Below are positions 33,524 to 42,705 of a DNA stretch of 64,000 nt, piece by piece (the first letter of the stretch is position 1; each line of letters starts with the position of its first letter). Location of the stretch: the NCBI GenBank assembly GCA_963746265.1, contig CAVVAM010000015.1:434001-498000 (forward strand), in the 5' to 3' direction. The notes below the pieces were generated by a model. It was given only the letters and a program-made list of their open reading frames with translations. It made no database searches and was not told the DNA's origin. The position numbers and the translations under genes are program-made. The DNA comes from Ilumatobacter sp963746265 (GTDB lineage Bacteria; Actinomycetota; Acidimicrobiia; Acidimicrobiales; Ilumatobacteraceae).

Positions 33524-34039
33524 ATGACGTCAGATGTGTCCCATCAAGTCGCCGAGCTGCTCGACTACAACCGCGCCTACGCCGACGAGTTCCACGACGC
33601 CGACCTCCAGGTCCAGCCGACGCGCCACGTCGCGGTCGTCGCCTGCATGGACTCCCGCATCGACACGTTCGCGGTGCTCGGACTCAAGAACGGTGAGGCC
33701 CACATCATCCGCAATGCCGGCGGCGTCATCACCGATGACGTGATCCGGTCGCTCTGCCTCTCTCAACGGTTCCTCGGCACCCGCGAGATCATCCTCGTAC
33801 ACCACACCGATTGTGGGCTGCAGAAGGTCGACGAGGCGGAATTTCGCGACGAGCTCGCCGCCGAGCTCGGTGTGAAGCCGTGGTGGTCGCTCGAGGCGTT
33901 CGACGACCCGTACGAAGACGTGCGGCAATCGATTCAACGGCTCTTCATGACCCCGTTCATCCCCCACAAGAACCACATCGCCGGCTTCGTGTACGACGTG
34001 ACCGACGGCCTCCTGCACGAAGTCGGTCTCGATCACTGA
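33524..34039 (+). CDS. beta-class carbonic anhydrase
   Basis: A 171-residue beta carbonic anhydrase that interconverts CO2 and bicarbonate. Zinc ligands and the catalytic dyad are clear: C41-x-D43-x-R45 (ACMDSRID) and H94-x-x-C97 (HHTDCG). The GGVITDDVIRSL loop is standard. The length matches short actinobacterial forms without N-terminal extension. The ATG at 33524 follows a GAGGGGG ribosome site. Its end overlaps the convergent MFS gene by 7 nt. Confidence 0.93.
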   Translation: MTSDVSHQVAELLDYNRAYADEFHDADLQVQPTRHVAVVACMDSRIDTFAVLGLKNGEAHIIRNAGGVITDDVIRSLCLSQRFLGTREIILVHHTDCGLQKVDEAEFRDELAAELGVKPWWSLEAFDDPYEDVRQSIQRLFMTPFIPHKNHIAGFVYDVTDGLLHEVGLDH

Positions 34040-35277
34040 TCGATCTGGTGCCTCGCTGGTGTCCGCCGGCCCGGAAGCCGGGCGGCAGAGGCCGCGCCGG
34101 CGAACGACACGAGCGCCGAGAGGATGAACACCCAGGTGAACGAACCCGTGGCGTCAGCGATGACGCCGCCGATCTGCGGTGAGACCATCTGCGTCGCACC
34201 GAACGCGAGCGTGGCGGCGCTGAACGCCGGACCATAGGTGTCGACGTCGGTGTGATCGACGATGTGGGCGATGATCAACGCCGGCATGCCGGAGAACATG
34301 AGCCCGATTCCGACCGAAGCGACCGCCACCCAGGGTTGACGTCCGGTCAGGACGAGCAACGTGCAGGCTCCGAAGCAGACGAACGCCGTGGTGACGGTCA
34401 GCCGCCGACCGATGCGGTCGGAGAGCGGCCCGAGCGTCATGCCGCCGAACACGGTTGCGGCGCCCACGAGCGAGAACATCGCCGCGGCCTCACCCGACGT
34501 GAATCCGGAGTCGTCCTCCAGACGAGCCACCAGGAACCCCAGCACGAGGATGTAGGCGAACCCGAACGCAGCGTAGGCGAGGGTCGCCGGCAGCCACGCG
34601 GTCACCTTCCTGAGTGCTCCGATCCCGCCGAAGCCACCGGCGATCGACGGCCGGTCACCGTGCGATCGCAACAGCAGGAACGCCCCGAGCAGCACGACGA
34701 CGGCGATGCCGAACTCGATCCGGTACATCCGCTGCCACAGATCGTCGGCGTCGCTGCGCCGATCGAGGAACGCCGACATCTGACCGGCGAACAGCAGCCC
34801 GATGCCGATGCCGGAACCGACGAGGCCAACAGCCATGCCGGCTCGGTGCGGAGGCAACGCTCGCGCCGAGATCGCGGGTGCCGGGATCCAGATCACGGCT
34901 CCGCCGAGGCCCATGGCGAACAGTGCCAGGCCGAGTATCGGACCGTTGGGAGCGAAGGCCGCCGCCGCGAGCGCCGCCGTCGAAATCGACAAGCCGATGC
35001 GCATCAGGCCGACGAGCGTCACCTTCGACGCCGCCCACGACACCGCCAGCGTGCCCAGCAGGTACGCCGTGACATTGAGGGTGCCCAAGAACCCGGCGAG
35101 GGTGTTCGATCCGTCGAGGACGTCATCGCGGGCTCCGGGGAGCACGACACCCCAGGTGAAGCGCCCGAACGCCTGCGCCACGCAGGCGGAGGCCATCACC
35201 AGCACGATCACCAGCCAGGCACGCTCCACGCGATGGGCGGCGGTGTCCGACGCGGCCGGTGACCGCGGCGAGGTCAC
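34033..35277 (-). CDS. MFS transporter
   Basis: A 414-residue major-facilitator protein with twelve predicted helices. It carries the loop motif GPLSDRIGRRLTV between helices 8 and 9 and a helix-4-like GLGGAVIWIPAPAISARA. The substrate is unknown; its resemblance is to the YbfB-like/cyanate-type antiporters. GTG at 35277 overlaps the stop of the photolyase-like gene, which fixes the start. It is the last gene of a four-gene operon with DUF2071, a membrane protein and the photolyase-like gene. Confidence 0.88.
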   Translation of the reverse strand: MTSPRSPAASDTAAHRVERAWLVIVLVMASACVAQAFGRFTWGVVLPGARDDVLDGSNTLAGFLGTLNVTAYLLGTLAVSWAASKVTLVGLMRIGLSISTAALAAAAFAPNGPILGLALFAMGLGGAVIWIPAPAISARALPPHRAGMAVGLVGSGIGIGLLFAGQMSAFLDRRSDADDLWQRMYRIEFGIAVVVLLGAFLLLRSHGDRPSIAGGFGGIGALRKVTAWLPATLAYAAFGFAYILVLGFLVARLEDDSGFTSGEAAAMFSLVGAATVFGGMTLGPLSDRIGRRLTVTTAFVCFGACTLLVLTGRQPWVAVASVGIGLMFSGMPALIIAHIVDHTDVDTYGPAFSAATLAFGATQMVSPQIGGVIADATGSFTWVFILSALVSFAGAASAARLPGRRTPARHQIDQ

Positions 35278-36792
35278 AAGTCCCCGTCGTCCAGGCGCGC
35301 CATGACCTCGGCAGCTCGCTCGCGCACGGCATCGAGGTCGTCGAGCTTGCGCATCGACGCCAACTGACGGGCCAGCCGATGGTTCGTGGCGAACGTCTCT
35401 GCGTTGCGGGCGAGGAAGTCCCAGTAGAGCGTCGTGAACGGGCAGGCGTCGGATCCGGTGCGCTGCTTCGGGTCGAACCGGCACGATCCGCACGAGTCAC
35501 TCATCCGATTGATGTAGGCACCGCCGGACGCATACGGCTTGGTCGCCATGCGGCCACCGTCGGCATGGAGCGCCATCCCGATGACGTTCGGGAGCATCAC
35601 CCACTCCGCACCGTCGACGAAGCTCGCCCACATCCACTCGGTCATCGCCGCCGGATCGACGCCGGACGTCAGCGCGAGATTGCCGAGCACCATCAACCGT
35701 TCGATGTGATGGGTGTAGGCGTGGTCGTGCAGGTGGCGCATCGCGTTCGCGACGCACGCCATGTCCGTCTGGGCGCCCGAGCACAGCACCGGTGGTACCG
35801 GTCGGACCGCATCGAGCGTGTTCAGGTCGCGGTACTCGGGCATCCAGAGCCAGAACACACCCCACACGTACTCCCGCCATCCGATCACCTGGCGAACGAA
35901 TCCCTCCACCGAGTTGATCGGAGCATCGCCGCGACGGTAGGCGTCCGCCACCGTCTCGACGACCTCTGCCGGGTGGAGCAACCCGAGGTTCATCGACGAG
36001 GAGAGCACCGAATGGGCCAGCTTCCACTCGGCCGCGAGCATCGCGTCCTCGTGCGGACCGAACGGGGCCAACCCGGTCGAGACGAACTCGTGCAAACGAG
36101 CGAGCGCGTGGCGTCGGGTCACGGGCCAGGTGCCATCGGGTTCGGCACCCCAGCACGAGTCGGGCAACGACCGGATCACGTCGTGGTCGATGTCGTCGAG
36201 GTCGAACCGTTCGATCGTCGGCCACGATCGGCCGTCCTTGGGTGGCCGCTCACGATTGTCGTGGTCGAAGTTCCACTGACCGCCCGCAGGCTCGGGACCT
36301 TCGGGGCCGTCGTCCATCAGGACGCCGAGCCGGCGGCGCTGCCACCGGTAGAAGTCCTCCATCTTGAACGTCGAACGAGCGGCCGCCCACGTCGCGAAGT
36401 CGTCGTAGTGGCAGGTGAACTGGTCGTTGCGCACCAGCTCCACGCCGAGCCGGTCGAGCAGTCCTCGACCGTCCCAACTCATCGGTTCCATGGCGACGAC
36501 CCGCCCCACGTCGTAGTCGCCGCAGTGAGCGCGGAGCCCGTCCGCCAACGTCGGCGCCGTGCGGTGGTCGACGTCGAACCCCTCGTCGCGCAGCTCGGCG
36601 GCGAAGTGCGCCATGGCCGACAGCACGAGGTGCAGTCGTTGCCGGTGCCAACGCCGGGACGCGATCTTCGCGCGCGCTCGTCACCAGCAGAACACGACAG
36701 TCACCGGGCTCGCGATCGACGAGCGCGCCGGATCGGCGGTGCAGCTGGTCGCCGAGCACCCACACCGTGGTCGGTGCGTCCGGTTCGCTCAT
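35274..36792 (-). pseudogene. cryptochrome/photolyase-related protein (FeS-BCP type), single frameshift
   Basis: The C-terminal 450 residues (stop at 35274) are well conserved: RWQRRRLGVLMDD, then the photolyase helical FAD domain with VIGWREYVWGVFWLWMPEYR, and cysteines in SDSCGSCRFDPKQRTGSDACP that fit the iron-sulfur cluster of bacterial cryptochrome/(6-4) photolyase proteins. The family start MSEPDAPTTVWVLGDQL lies in a different frame from 36792. Removing one base in the CGCGCGCGC run at 36669-36677 joins them through KIASRRWHRQRLHLVLSAMA. It may be a sequencing error, a recent mutation or a slippage site. DNA repair or a light-sensing role is expected if the full frame is read. Confidence 0.85.
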
Positions 36793-37217
36793 GACGACGT
36801 TGCGAGCACGGAGGCGAGCAGGAGCCCGCGCGCGGTCCACGCCGCGGTGCGGACCCAATTCGTCGAGATCAGGGACCGCACGACGTCGTCGGTGTGGCCC
36901 TCGGCGAGCCGGGCGTGCAGCGGGACCTGCACGAGCGCGGTCGACAGCAGGGCGACACCGAGGAGCGCTGCGGCCACCAACGCGCTCAGCGCCGACATCG
37001 ACGCCGGCCGACTCACGACCAACACGAGGGCCGTCACCCCCTCCGCGGCCATGAGCGGGCCGACGATCCACGTGATCCGGCGCTGGTGATCGATGGCCGC
37101 GATCGACGGTTCGAGCGCCGACAGCCGGCCGAGCAGCGGATAGTGCACGAGTTGCACGGTCCAGATCACGCCGACCATGCCCCACGCCGCCACCGTGCTG
37201 ACGACCAACACCGTCAC
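36789..37217 (-). CDS. small four-helix membrane protein
   Basis: A 142-residue integral membrane protein with four helices. VGVIWTVQLVHYPLLGRL after the first helix and the loop AIDHQRRITWIVGPLM are well formed and probably conserved. The family is not one I can name; homologues are, to my knowledge, often near photolyase genes. GTG at 37217 overlaps the DUF2071 stop by 4 nt and the stop overlaps the photolyase start, so I prefer it over the longer frame from 37256. It may be a chaperone or cofactor carrier of the operon. Confidence 0.62.
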   Translation of the reverse strand: MTVLVVSTVAAWGMVGVIWTVQLVHYPLLGRLSALEPSIAAIDHQRRITWIVGPLMAAEGVTALVLVVSRPASMSALSALVAAALLGVALLSTALVQVPLHARLAEGHTDDVVRSLISTNWVRTAAWTARGLLLASVLATSS

Positions 37218-37957
37218 GGTGTCGGTGGCCTTCCGACGTCGACGGATTCGAACCACGCGATGTCGACCGGCACGCCCGGCGAGTACAGCACCCGGGGATC
37301 ACCGACCGGCACCGGGAGGCCGGCAGCGACGACGGGCTCGGTCGTCACGTCGAACGACTCGACGCGATGCAGCGGCCAGGGCGGGTGGTGCACCGCGCCG
37401 TAGAGCAGTTGCTTCCTTCGCTTCGTGACCAGCGCCCAACGGGCGGTCAGGAAATGGTCGAGCGGTTCGATCTCGGTGGCGCGGATCGGTTCGCCGACGA
37501 CGAAGTCGATCGTCGATGCCGGTCGCTGCCGGTGCGGCCGGCGACGGTGCATCTCGTAGCGATGGCGGTCGCCGTCGACCGTGTGACGGGCCTCGGCAAA
37601 GCAGTACGGCAACGAGAACGCGGTCCGGGCGACACCGACGATCACCGAACGCGGCACGTCGAGCGAGAAGAACCACACCGCTCGACGACCGAGCGGGTCG
37701 ACGACGTAGGTGCGCACGTTGATCTCGATGAAGTGCGACAGGTACGGGATCGGTGGGGTCGGTCCGAGCTGCACCCGTCGCATCTCGAACGGGATGAGGC
37801 CGACCCACGCTCGATCGTCGAACGTGTCGACGCGCACACCTTCGGGGAGGAGTCGCTGCACGGCATCGGGCTCGTATGCCCAGTGGAAGTAGGCGAGCTC
37901 GTCCCACCGCTGGTGGAGCACCTCGCGACGTCCGAGCGGCGGCGGTTCGGGGCTCAC
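37214..37957 (-). CDS. DUF2071 (YqjF-like) protein
   Basis: A 247-residue soluble protein of the YqjF/DUF2071 family, whose members adopt an acetoacetate-decarboxylase-like beta barrel. FHWAYEPDAVQRLLPEGVRVDTF is the conserved start; WVGLIPFEMRRVQ and ARTAFSLPYCFAEAR follow. Biochemical function is not known. The GTG at 37957 fits the family N-terminus; a TTG at 37993 would add twelve residues. Neither has a clear ribosome site. It heads the operon with the membrane protein, photolyase-like gene and MFS transporter. Confidence 0.75.
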   Translation of the reverse strand: MSPEPPPLGRREVLHQRWDELAYFHWAYEPDAVQRLLPEGVRVDTFDDRAWVGLIPFEMRRVQLGPTPPIPYLSHFIEINVRTYVVDPLGRRAVWFFSLDVPRSVIVGVARTAFSLPYCFAEARHTVDGDRHRYEMHRRRPHRQRPASTIDFVVGEPIRATEIEPLDHFLTARWALVTKRRKQLLYGAVHHPPWPLHRVESFDVTTEPVVAAGLPVPVGDPRVLYSPGVPVDIAWFESVDVGRPPTP

Positions 37958-38181
37958 CGATTCGGGGGCCGGGAGTGAGGTGTCATCGAGCAACGACGTC
38001 GAGCGTACCGACGGTACCGACCAGGTCGTCAATCGGCGTCGCAGCCTCTCGCTCCGCGACCGGCCCCTGACCGGACGTGCGCCGAGGGCACCGACCCGGG
38101 ATCGGCCGTTGAAGGCGGTCGCCGCCCCGATTCCCCACTGGGTGGGCCGACATCGACGGGCGCCATGATCACCGTTCCCGG

Positions 38182-38967
38182 CTACATCGTGAAGGCGAGG
38201 TTTCGGGCAGCGCGCTCGCCCCATTCCGCGTCGCCGTCCCACGTCACGCGACCGTCGTCGATCGGTACCCGGGGGTCGATTCGCCCGCAGGCGAGGAGCG
38301 CGAACGTGGTCGAATCGGTCCGCAGTGTCACGTCCGGCGCGACGAGTGCGTCGACCCGGCCGGCGCGGCCGTCGACTGCGACGTGGAACGTTCGATGGAC
38401 CGGACCCGTCAGGTCGATCGTGATGCTCATTCCGTCGGGGAGACCCACCTTCCGGCCGATGATGTAGCCGAGCGATGCCTCGACCTCGTCGACCGCCATC
38501 TCGGCCGCCGGGCCATCCTCGTGGCCCGGGAGACCGAGCGGCACCCGGATGTCCTGCTCGTGCACCCAGAAGTCGAAGACCCGGACGTCCATGAAGCGCC
38601 CGTAGGTGCCCGGGCCGACGGGTGTCATGCACGGCAAATGGAAGTCGTCATCGGACATCGCCGACAGCTCGTCGCGCCGGGCGGCGATGACCTCCCGATA
38701 CCGGCCGAGCACCTCCTGATCGCTCAGCGCGGTCACGCTCTGGATCCAGTCGCCGACCTTGCCGAACGGCAGCGCGTCGGGCATCGAGCCGGGGGGCTCA
38801 CCGAGCAGCATGTGCTCGACGGCACCGAGATGCACCAGCACCCCGCGCACGGACCAGTCCGGACACAGCGACTGCGTCATCCACTGATCTGCGGTGAGTT
38901 GGTCGAACAGGCCGTCCAATGAGGCCCAGCAGCGCTGCAGGTTCGCGACAGCGGGTCGGGTGTTCAC
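38182..38967 (-). CDS. maleylpyruvate isomerase-like (mycothiol-dependent, DinB fold) protein
   Basis: A 261-residue protein with an N-terminal DinB-like helical bundle. WSVRGVLVHLGAVEHMLLG and FDFWVHEQDIRVPLG carry the His/Glu/Asp metal-ligand positions of mycothiol-dependent maleylpyruvate isomerases. A C-terminal SCP2-like domain follows (VDGRAGRVDALVAPDVTL). Enzymes of this fold use mycothiol as thiol cofactor. The true substrate is open. The GTG at 38967 overlaps the stop of the DsbA-like gene by 4 nt, so they are one unit. Confidence 0.82.
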   Translation of the reverse strand: MNTRPAVANLQRCWASLDGLFDQLTADQWMTQSLCPDWSVRGVLVHLGAVEHMLLGEPPGSMPDALPFGKVGDWIQSVTALSDQEVLGRYREVIAARRDELSAMSDDDFHLPCMTPVGPGTYGRFMDVRVFDFWVHEQDIRVPLGLPGHEDGPAAEMAVDEVEASLGYIIGRKVGLPDGMSITIDLTGPVHRTFHVAVDGRAGRVDALVAPDVTLRTDSTTFALLACGRIDPRVPIDDGRVTWDGDAEWGERAARNLAFTM

Positions 38968-39719
38968 GACGGGCTCCGATCGGCCGTGCGATCGCGGTCG
39001 GCAGCACCGACCACCTCGAACCCATCCTCGGTGAAGCCCACCTCGACACCGCGGTTGATGCTCACCCAGTCGCGGGCCTCGAGGTACGGCCGGAACGTCT
39101 CGGCGATCCGGCGCTCGATCGCCTTGGTCTTCGGCTGCTGCAACTCGTACAGGTCGGGGAACTCCGTCCAGGCCGTCACGGCGTGCCACAACCGCACGGC
39201 GGCGTCACCGGTCGGTGGGTCGATCAACACCGGACCGAACAGGCAGTGTTCACCGAAGAACATCGTCGGCACGCCGTACCCACCAGACGCCACCACACGA
39301 TCGTGATCCGCCCTGACCTCGTCGTGCGTGGTGTCGTCGGCGATCGCCCGGTCGACGATGCCCGGGTCGAGGCCCAGTTCTTCGAGCAGGTGACGGGCGA
39401 CAGCCGGGTCGTGAGGACGATTCCCGTCCTCGTGGAGGGCCTTGCCCGCGATCGCGTACCACCGGTCGACGTCGTCCATGCTGTTGCGGCGGAGCATCGC
39501 CCCGATCCGCATCAGCGACCAGCCGAACGTCCACTCCCGCTCCCACGGGTGCTTCTTGCCGTCGACCCGGTTGATCTCCTCGAGACTGAAGAACCTCCAG
39601 TTGATCGTGAGGCCGAGCTGGTCGCGCACGTCGCGGATCCACGTGGAGGTCTGGTAGGCGTACGGACAGAGCACGTCGAAGTGGAAATCGACCTCGGTGG
39701 GTGTTGGTGCGGCGGCCAT
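38964..39719 (-). CDS. DsbA-family thiol oxidoreductase (Rv2466c-like)
   Basis: A 251-residue protein of the DsbA/FrnE superfamily. VDFHFDVLCPYAYQTSTWI is strand one plus a CPYA active site with a single Cys, close to the CPWA of the mycothiol-dependent nitroreductase Rv2466c. The helical insert and the cis-Pro loop GGYGVPTMFFG are present. It should be a cytoplasmic thioredoxin-fold reductase that needs a low-molecular-weight thiol. The ATG at 39719 has AGGAG 5 nt upstream. Coupling to the maleylpyruvate-isomerase-like gene supports a shared mycothiol-linked pathway. Confidence 0.8.
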   Translation of the reverse strand: MAAAPTPTEVDFHFDVLCPYAYQTSTWIRDVRDQLGLTINWRFFSLEEINRVDGKKHPWEREWTFGWSLMRIGAMLRRNSMDDVDRWYAIAGKALHEDGNRPHDPAVARHLLEELGLDPGIVDRAIADDTTHDEVRADHDRVVASGGYGVPTMFFGEHCLFGPVLIDPPTGDAAVRLWHAVTAWTEFPDLYELQQPKTKAIERRIAETFRPYLEARDWVSINRGVEVGFTEDGFEVVGAADRDRTADRSPS

Positions 39720-39834
39720 GGGACTCCTCTCGAGGGCTCGCCCCATCGTGGCATCCGTTCGCTGCCCGGATCGACCCGGGGATCAGGTCAACGCCTCCGC
39801 CACGCGCTCACGCGGCACCGGCAGCGTCGCGGCC

Positions 39835-40109
39835 TCGAATCACGGATGCCGAACGAGCCAGGGGAGCAGAGCCCATCGGCACCAGGGCGAGCACACCGGG
39901 GTTCCGGACCGCTCACCGTCGACCCCCGACCAGGAGCGCACCGTGCCGGCGACCCGGTGCCTGCCCGATGATCACGATCGTCGAGGAGCCACCGAGTTGC
40001 ACGACGGGCCGAGGCCTGACCGGCAGGTGCTCGGCGCAGACCGTGCAGGCGTCACCGCAGTCGACAACTCGGCCAGTTCGAGCTCCGGATGATCGTCGAG
40101 TGGGCTCAT
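39835..40109 (-). pseudogene. uracil-DNA glycosylase family remnant
   Basis: An ATG overlaps the hutI stop by 4 nt, so this was once the next gene of the hut operon. After about 20 codons the frame shifts. The core CTVCAEHLPVRPRPVVQLG, then TIVIIGQAPGRR, is that of iron-sulfur uracil-DNA glycosylases of the UDG superfamily, including the GQAPG catalytic loop. A later piece, ALVPMG, matches the family's next motif, but the DNA between them is shortened. The rest of the roughly 390-bp gap (39720-40105) holds nothing else I recognise. Confidence 0.65.
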
Positions 40110-41302
40110 CGTGACGAACCGTGGTTCGGGGTCTGTCCGAGCGGGCCGATCGTCCGGCGGGTGAGCGGCACGCCGGGTCGGTACGCCAGGTGATGGTGGC
40201 TGGGTGCATCCAGGATCACGGCATGACCGACCGCACCGGGAGTCAGTCGACCGAGCTCGGTACGCCCGAGCGCCGCCGCACCCCCGATGGTCACTGCCTG
40301 GACGGCCTCGTCGATCGTCATGTGCATCTCACGCACGGCGAGCGCGACGCAGAACGACAGCGAGGTCGTGTAGCTCGAACCCGGGTTGCAGTTCGAGGCG
40401 ATCGCCACGGTCGCCCCGGCATCGATCACACGGCGCGCGTCCGGATAGGGCTGTCGCGTCGAGAAGTCGGCCGCCGGCAGGAACGTCGCCACCGTCGAAC
40501 TCCCGGCGAGGGCTTCGATGTCGGCGTCGGAGAGGTACGTGCAGTGATCGACCGAGGCGCAGCCACAGTCGACGGCCAGCTGCACACCGGGACCATGGCC
40601 GAGTTGGTTCCCGTGCAGTCGCAGTCCGAGGCCCGCCGCCCGACCTGCGTCGAGCACTGCACGACACTGATCCGCATCGAACGCACCCGTCTCGCAGAAC
40701 GCATCGACCCAGCGTGCATAGGGTGCGGCGGCGCGCAGCATCTCGTCGCAGACGAGTGCGATGTAGTCGTCGGGCCGCCCCTCGAACTCGGCCGGCAGCA
40801 GATGTGCGCCCAGGAACGTCGACTCGGGCGTGTGCGCACGTGCGATCTCCAGCGAGCGCACCTCGTCGGCCACGTTGAGGCCGTAGCCGGACTTGATCTC
40901 GATCGTGGTCGTGCCGGCCCGGTGCGCCTCGGCGAGCCGATGCCTGACGAGCCCGTCGAGCTCCGGTGTCGACGCCGCCCGTGTGGCGTCGGTCGTGACG
41001 CGGATCCCGCCGCCGTCGTACGGCTGGCCGGCCATCCGAGCAGTGAACTCGGCCGCCCGGTCACCAGCGAACACGAGATGCGTGTGGGAGTCGACGAATC
41101 CGGGCAGGACGCAGGCACCGGCGGCGTCGATGCGGTCGTCCGCCAACGCGCCGGCAGCGCCGACCGCGACGACGAGGCCGTCGACGATCACGACCGATGC
41201 CCGCTCGATGATGCCCAGCGACCCGCGACCCAGCTGCGGATCGTTGGTGATCAGCGACCCGATGTCGTCGACGACGAGTGAACGGCCGCTCGGTCGCGTC
41301 AT
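40106..41302 (-). CDS. hutI: imidazolonepropionase
   Basis: A 398-residue amidohydrolase opening imidazolone-5-propionate to N-formimino-L-glutamate, step three of histidine degradation. The metal-binding FVDSHTHLVFAGDRAAEF and the substrate segments GIRVTTDATR and IEIKSGYGLN are diagnostic of HutI. HGNQLGHGPG and SNCNPGSSYTTSL complete the active site. The ATG at 41302 fits the family start. It is 59 nt after hutF in the same direction, the only non-overlapping step in the operon. Confidence 0.95.
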   Translation of the reverse strand: MTRPSGRSLVVDDIGSLITNDPQLGRGSLGIIERASVVIVDGLVVAVGAAGALADDRIDAAGACVLPGFVDSHTHLVFAGDRAAEFTARMAGQPYDGGGIRVTTDATRAASTPELDGLVRHRLAEAHRAGTTTIEIKSGYGLNVADEVRSLEIARAHTPESTFLGAHLLPAEFEGRPDDYIALVCDEMLRAAAPYARWVDAFCETGAFDADQCRAVLDAGRAAGLGLRLHGNQLGHGPGVQLAVDCGCASVDHCTYLSDADIEALAGSSTVATFLPAADFSTRQPYPDARRVIDAGATVAIASNCNPGSSYTTSLSFCVALAVREMHMTIDEAVQAVTIGGAAALGRTELGRLTPGAVGHAVILDAPSHHHLAYRPGVPLTRRTIGPLGQTPNHGSSR

Positions 41303-41361
41303 GGTGACCACGACCCGGACGGCTCGTATCGCACGACGATCGCAATGATGTCCATGGTGGG

Positions 41362-42705
41362 TCAGTCTTCCATCAGCGCGAGGATCGACTCGTCGAGCGC
41401 GCGGGGCACGTCGATGTCGACGTGCCGTCCGTCGACCACGATGGTTCGCCCGTCGATCACGACGTGCACCACGTCGCTCGCCGTCGCAGCGAACACGACC
41501 GACTCGAGTGCCGCCCCCGCCCCCGCTCCGGCGGTTCTGACCGAGTCGAGCGAAACGGTCACGAGATCGGCACGATGCCCGGTGGCGATCGTCCCGGCGT
41601 CGTGCCAGCCGAGGCAGCGATGGCCGGCCACGGTGGCGGCATCCAGGAGATCGGCCGCGGCGTGGAGTCCGCGGCGCTGCGAACGCAGCCGTTCGTCGAG
41701 TTCGATCGCGCGTGCTTCCTCGAAGAGGTCGATGACGGCGTGCGAGTCGCTGCCGACCGCGAGCGCCGTCCCCGCCGCGGCCATGGCGTGGGTCGGGCCG
41801 ATCCCGTCGCCGAGGTCGCGTTCGGTCGTGGGGCAGACGCACACCGTCGAGCCCGCCGACGAGAGCAGGTCGATGTCGTGTCTGGTCACATGTGTCGCGT
41901 GGACCGCGGTGAATCGCTCCGTCACGAGGCCCGACCGTGCGAGCAGTGCGGGAGGCGATACGGCATAGCGGTCGTGGCAGGCATCGTTCTCGGCGACCTG
42001 CTCCGACACATGGGCGTGCACCGGGGCATCGCGTTCGGCCGCCCACGCAGCGACCACCGCCATCTCATGGGGGGCGACGGCCCGCACCGAATGAACCGCA
42101 GCGCCGATGCGCCGGCGGTCGCCGGGAACGAGTTCCGAGACACGCTCCGCCCAGGTCGCCGCCGACCCGTCCGTGAACCGGAGCTGCACGCCGGTCGGGT
42201 CCGAGTAGCCCGACGCGTCGAGACCGCCGTGGAGATAGAGCGTGTCGAGCAGCGTGATCCGTATTCCGGCCTCGTCGGCGGCAGCGAGCAGCGATGCGCC
42301 CATCGCGTTGGGATCAGCGTAGGGCGTGCCGTCGGGCTGGTGGTGGACGTAGTGGAACTCACCGACGGCCGTGATCCCGACCAGCGCCATCTCGGCGAAT
42401 ACGGCCCGGGCGAGGCTGTGGTAGCGGTCGGGATCGAGCCGCTCGGCGGCGCGGTACATCAGATCCCGCCACGTCCAGAACGTGCCGAGCTCTCGCTGGG
42501 TGCGCGAGCGCAACGCTCGATGGAAGGCGTGGCTGTGGGCGTTCGCGAGGCCGGGCACCGTGATGCCCCGCAGGCGCCGATCGTCGGGGGCCGGAGGTGT
42601 TCCCACCGTGATCGACGAGAACCTGCCGTCGACGACCGTGATGCGAACCGACTCCTCGACGGCCGATCCGATCACGGCATACTCGCACCAGTGGGCGCCG
42701 CTCAC
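41362..42705 (-). CDS. hutF: formimidoylglutamate deiminase
   Basis: A 447-residue amidohydrolase of the HutF family. It deaminates N-formimino-L-glutamate to N-formyl-L-glutamate plus ammonia. PGLANAHSHAFHRALR is the metal-site strand with the HutF-type HxH...H; GITAVGEFHYVHH and VHAHVSEQVAENDAC carry further ligands. Presence of hutF commits the pathway to an N-formylglutamate intermediate, which normally needs HutG. GTG at 42705 overlaps the deformylase stop by 4 nt, fixing the start. Confidence 0.93.
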   Translation of the reverse strand: MSGAHWCEYAVIGSAVEESVRITVVDGRFSSITVGTPPAPDDRRLRGITVPGLANAHSHAFHRALRSRTQRELGTFWTWRDLMYRAAERLDPDRYHSLARAVFAEMALVGITAVGEFHYVHHQPDGTPYADPNAMGASLLAAADEAGIRITLLDTLYLHGGLDASGYSDPTGVQLRFTDGSAATWAERVSELVPGDRRRIGAAVHSVRAVAPHEMAVVAAWAAERDAPVHAHVSEQVAENDACHDRYAVSPPALLARSGLVTERFTAVHATHVTRHDIDLLSSAGSTVCVCPTTERDLGDGIGPTHAMAAAGTALAVGSDSHAVIDLFEEARAIELDERLRSQRRGLHAAADLLDAATVAGHRCLGWHDAGTIATGHRADLVTVSLDSVRTAGAGAGAALESVVFAATASDVVHVVIDGRTIVVDGRHVDIDVPRALDESILALMED

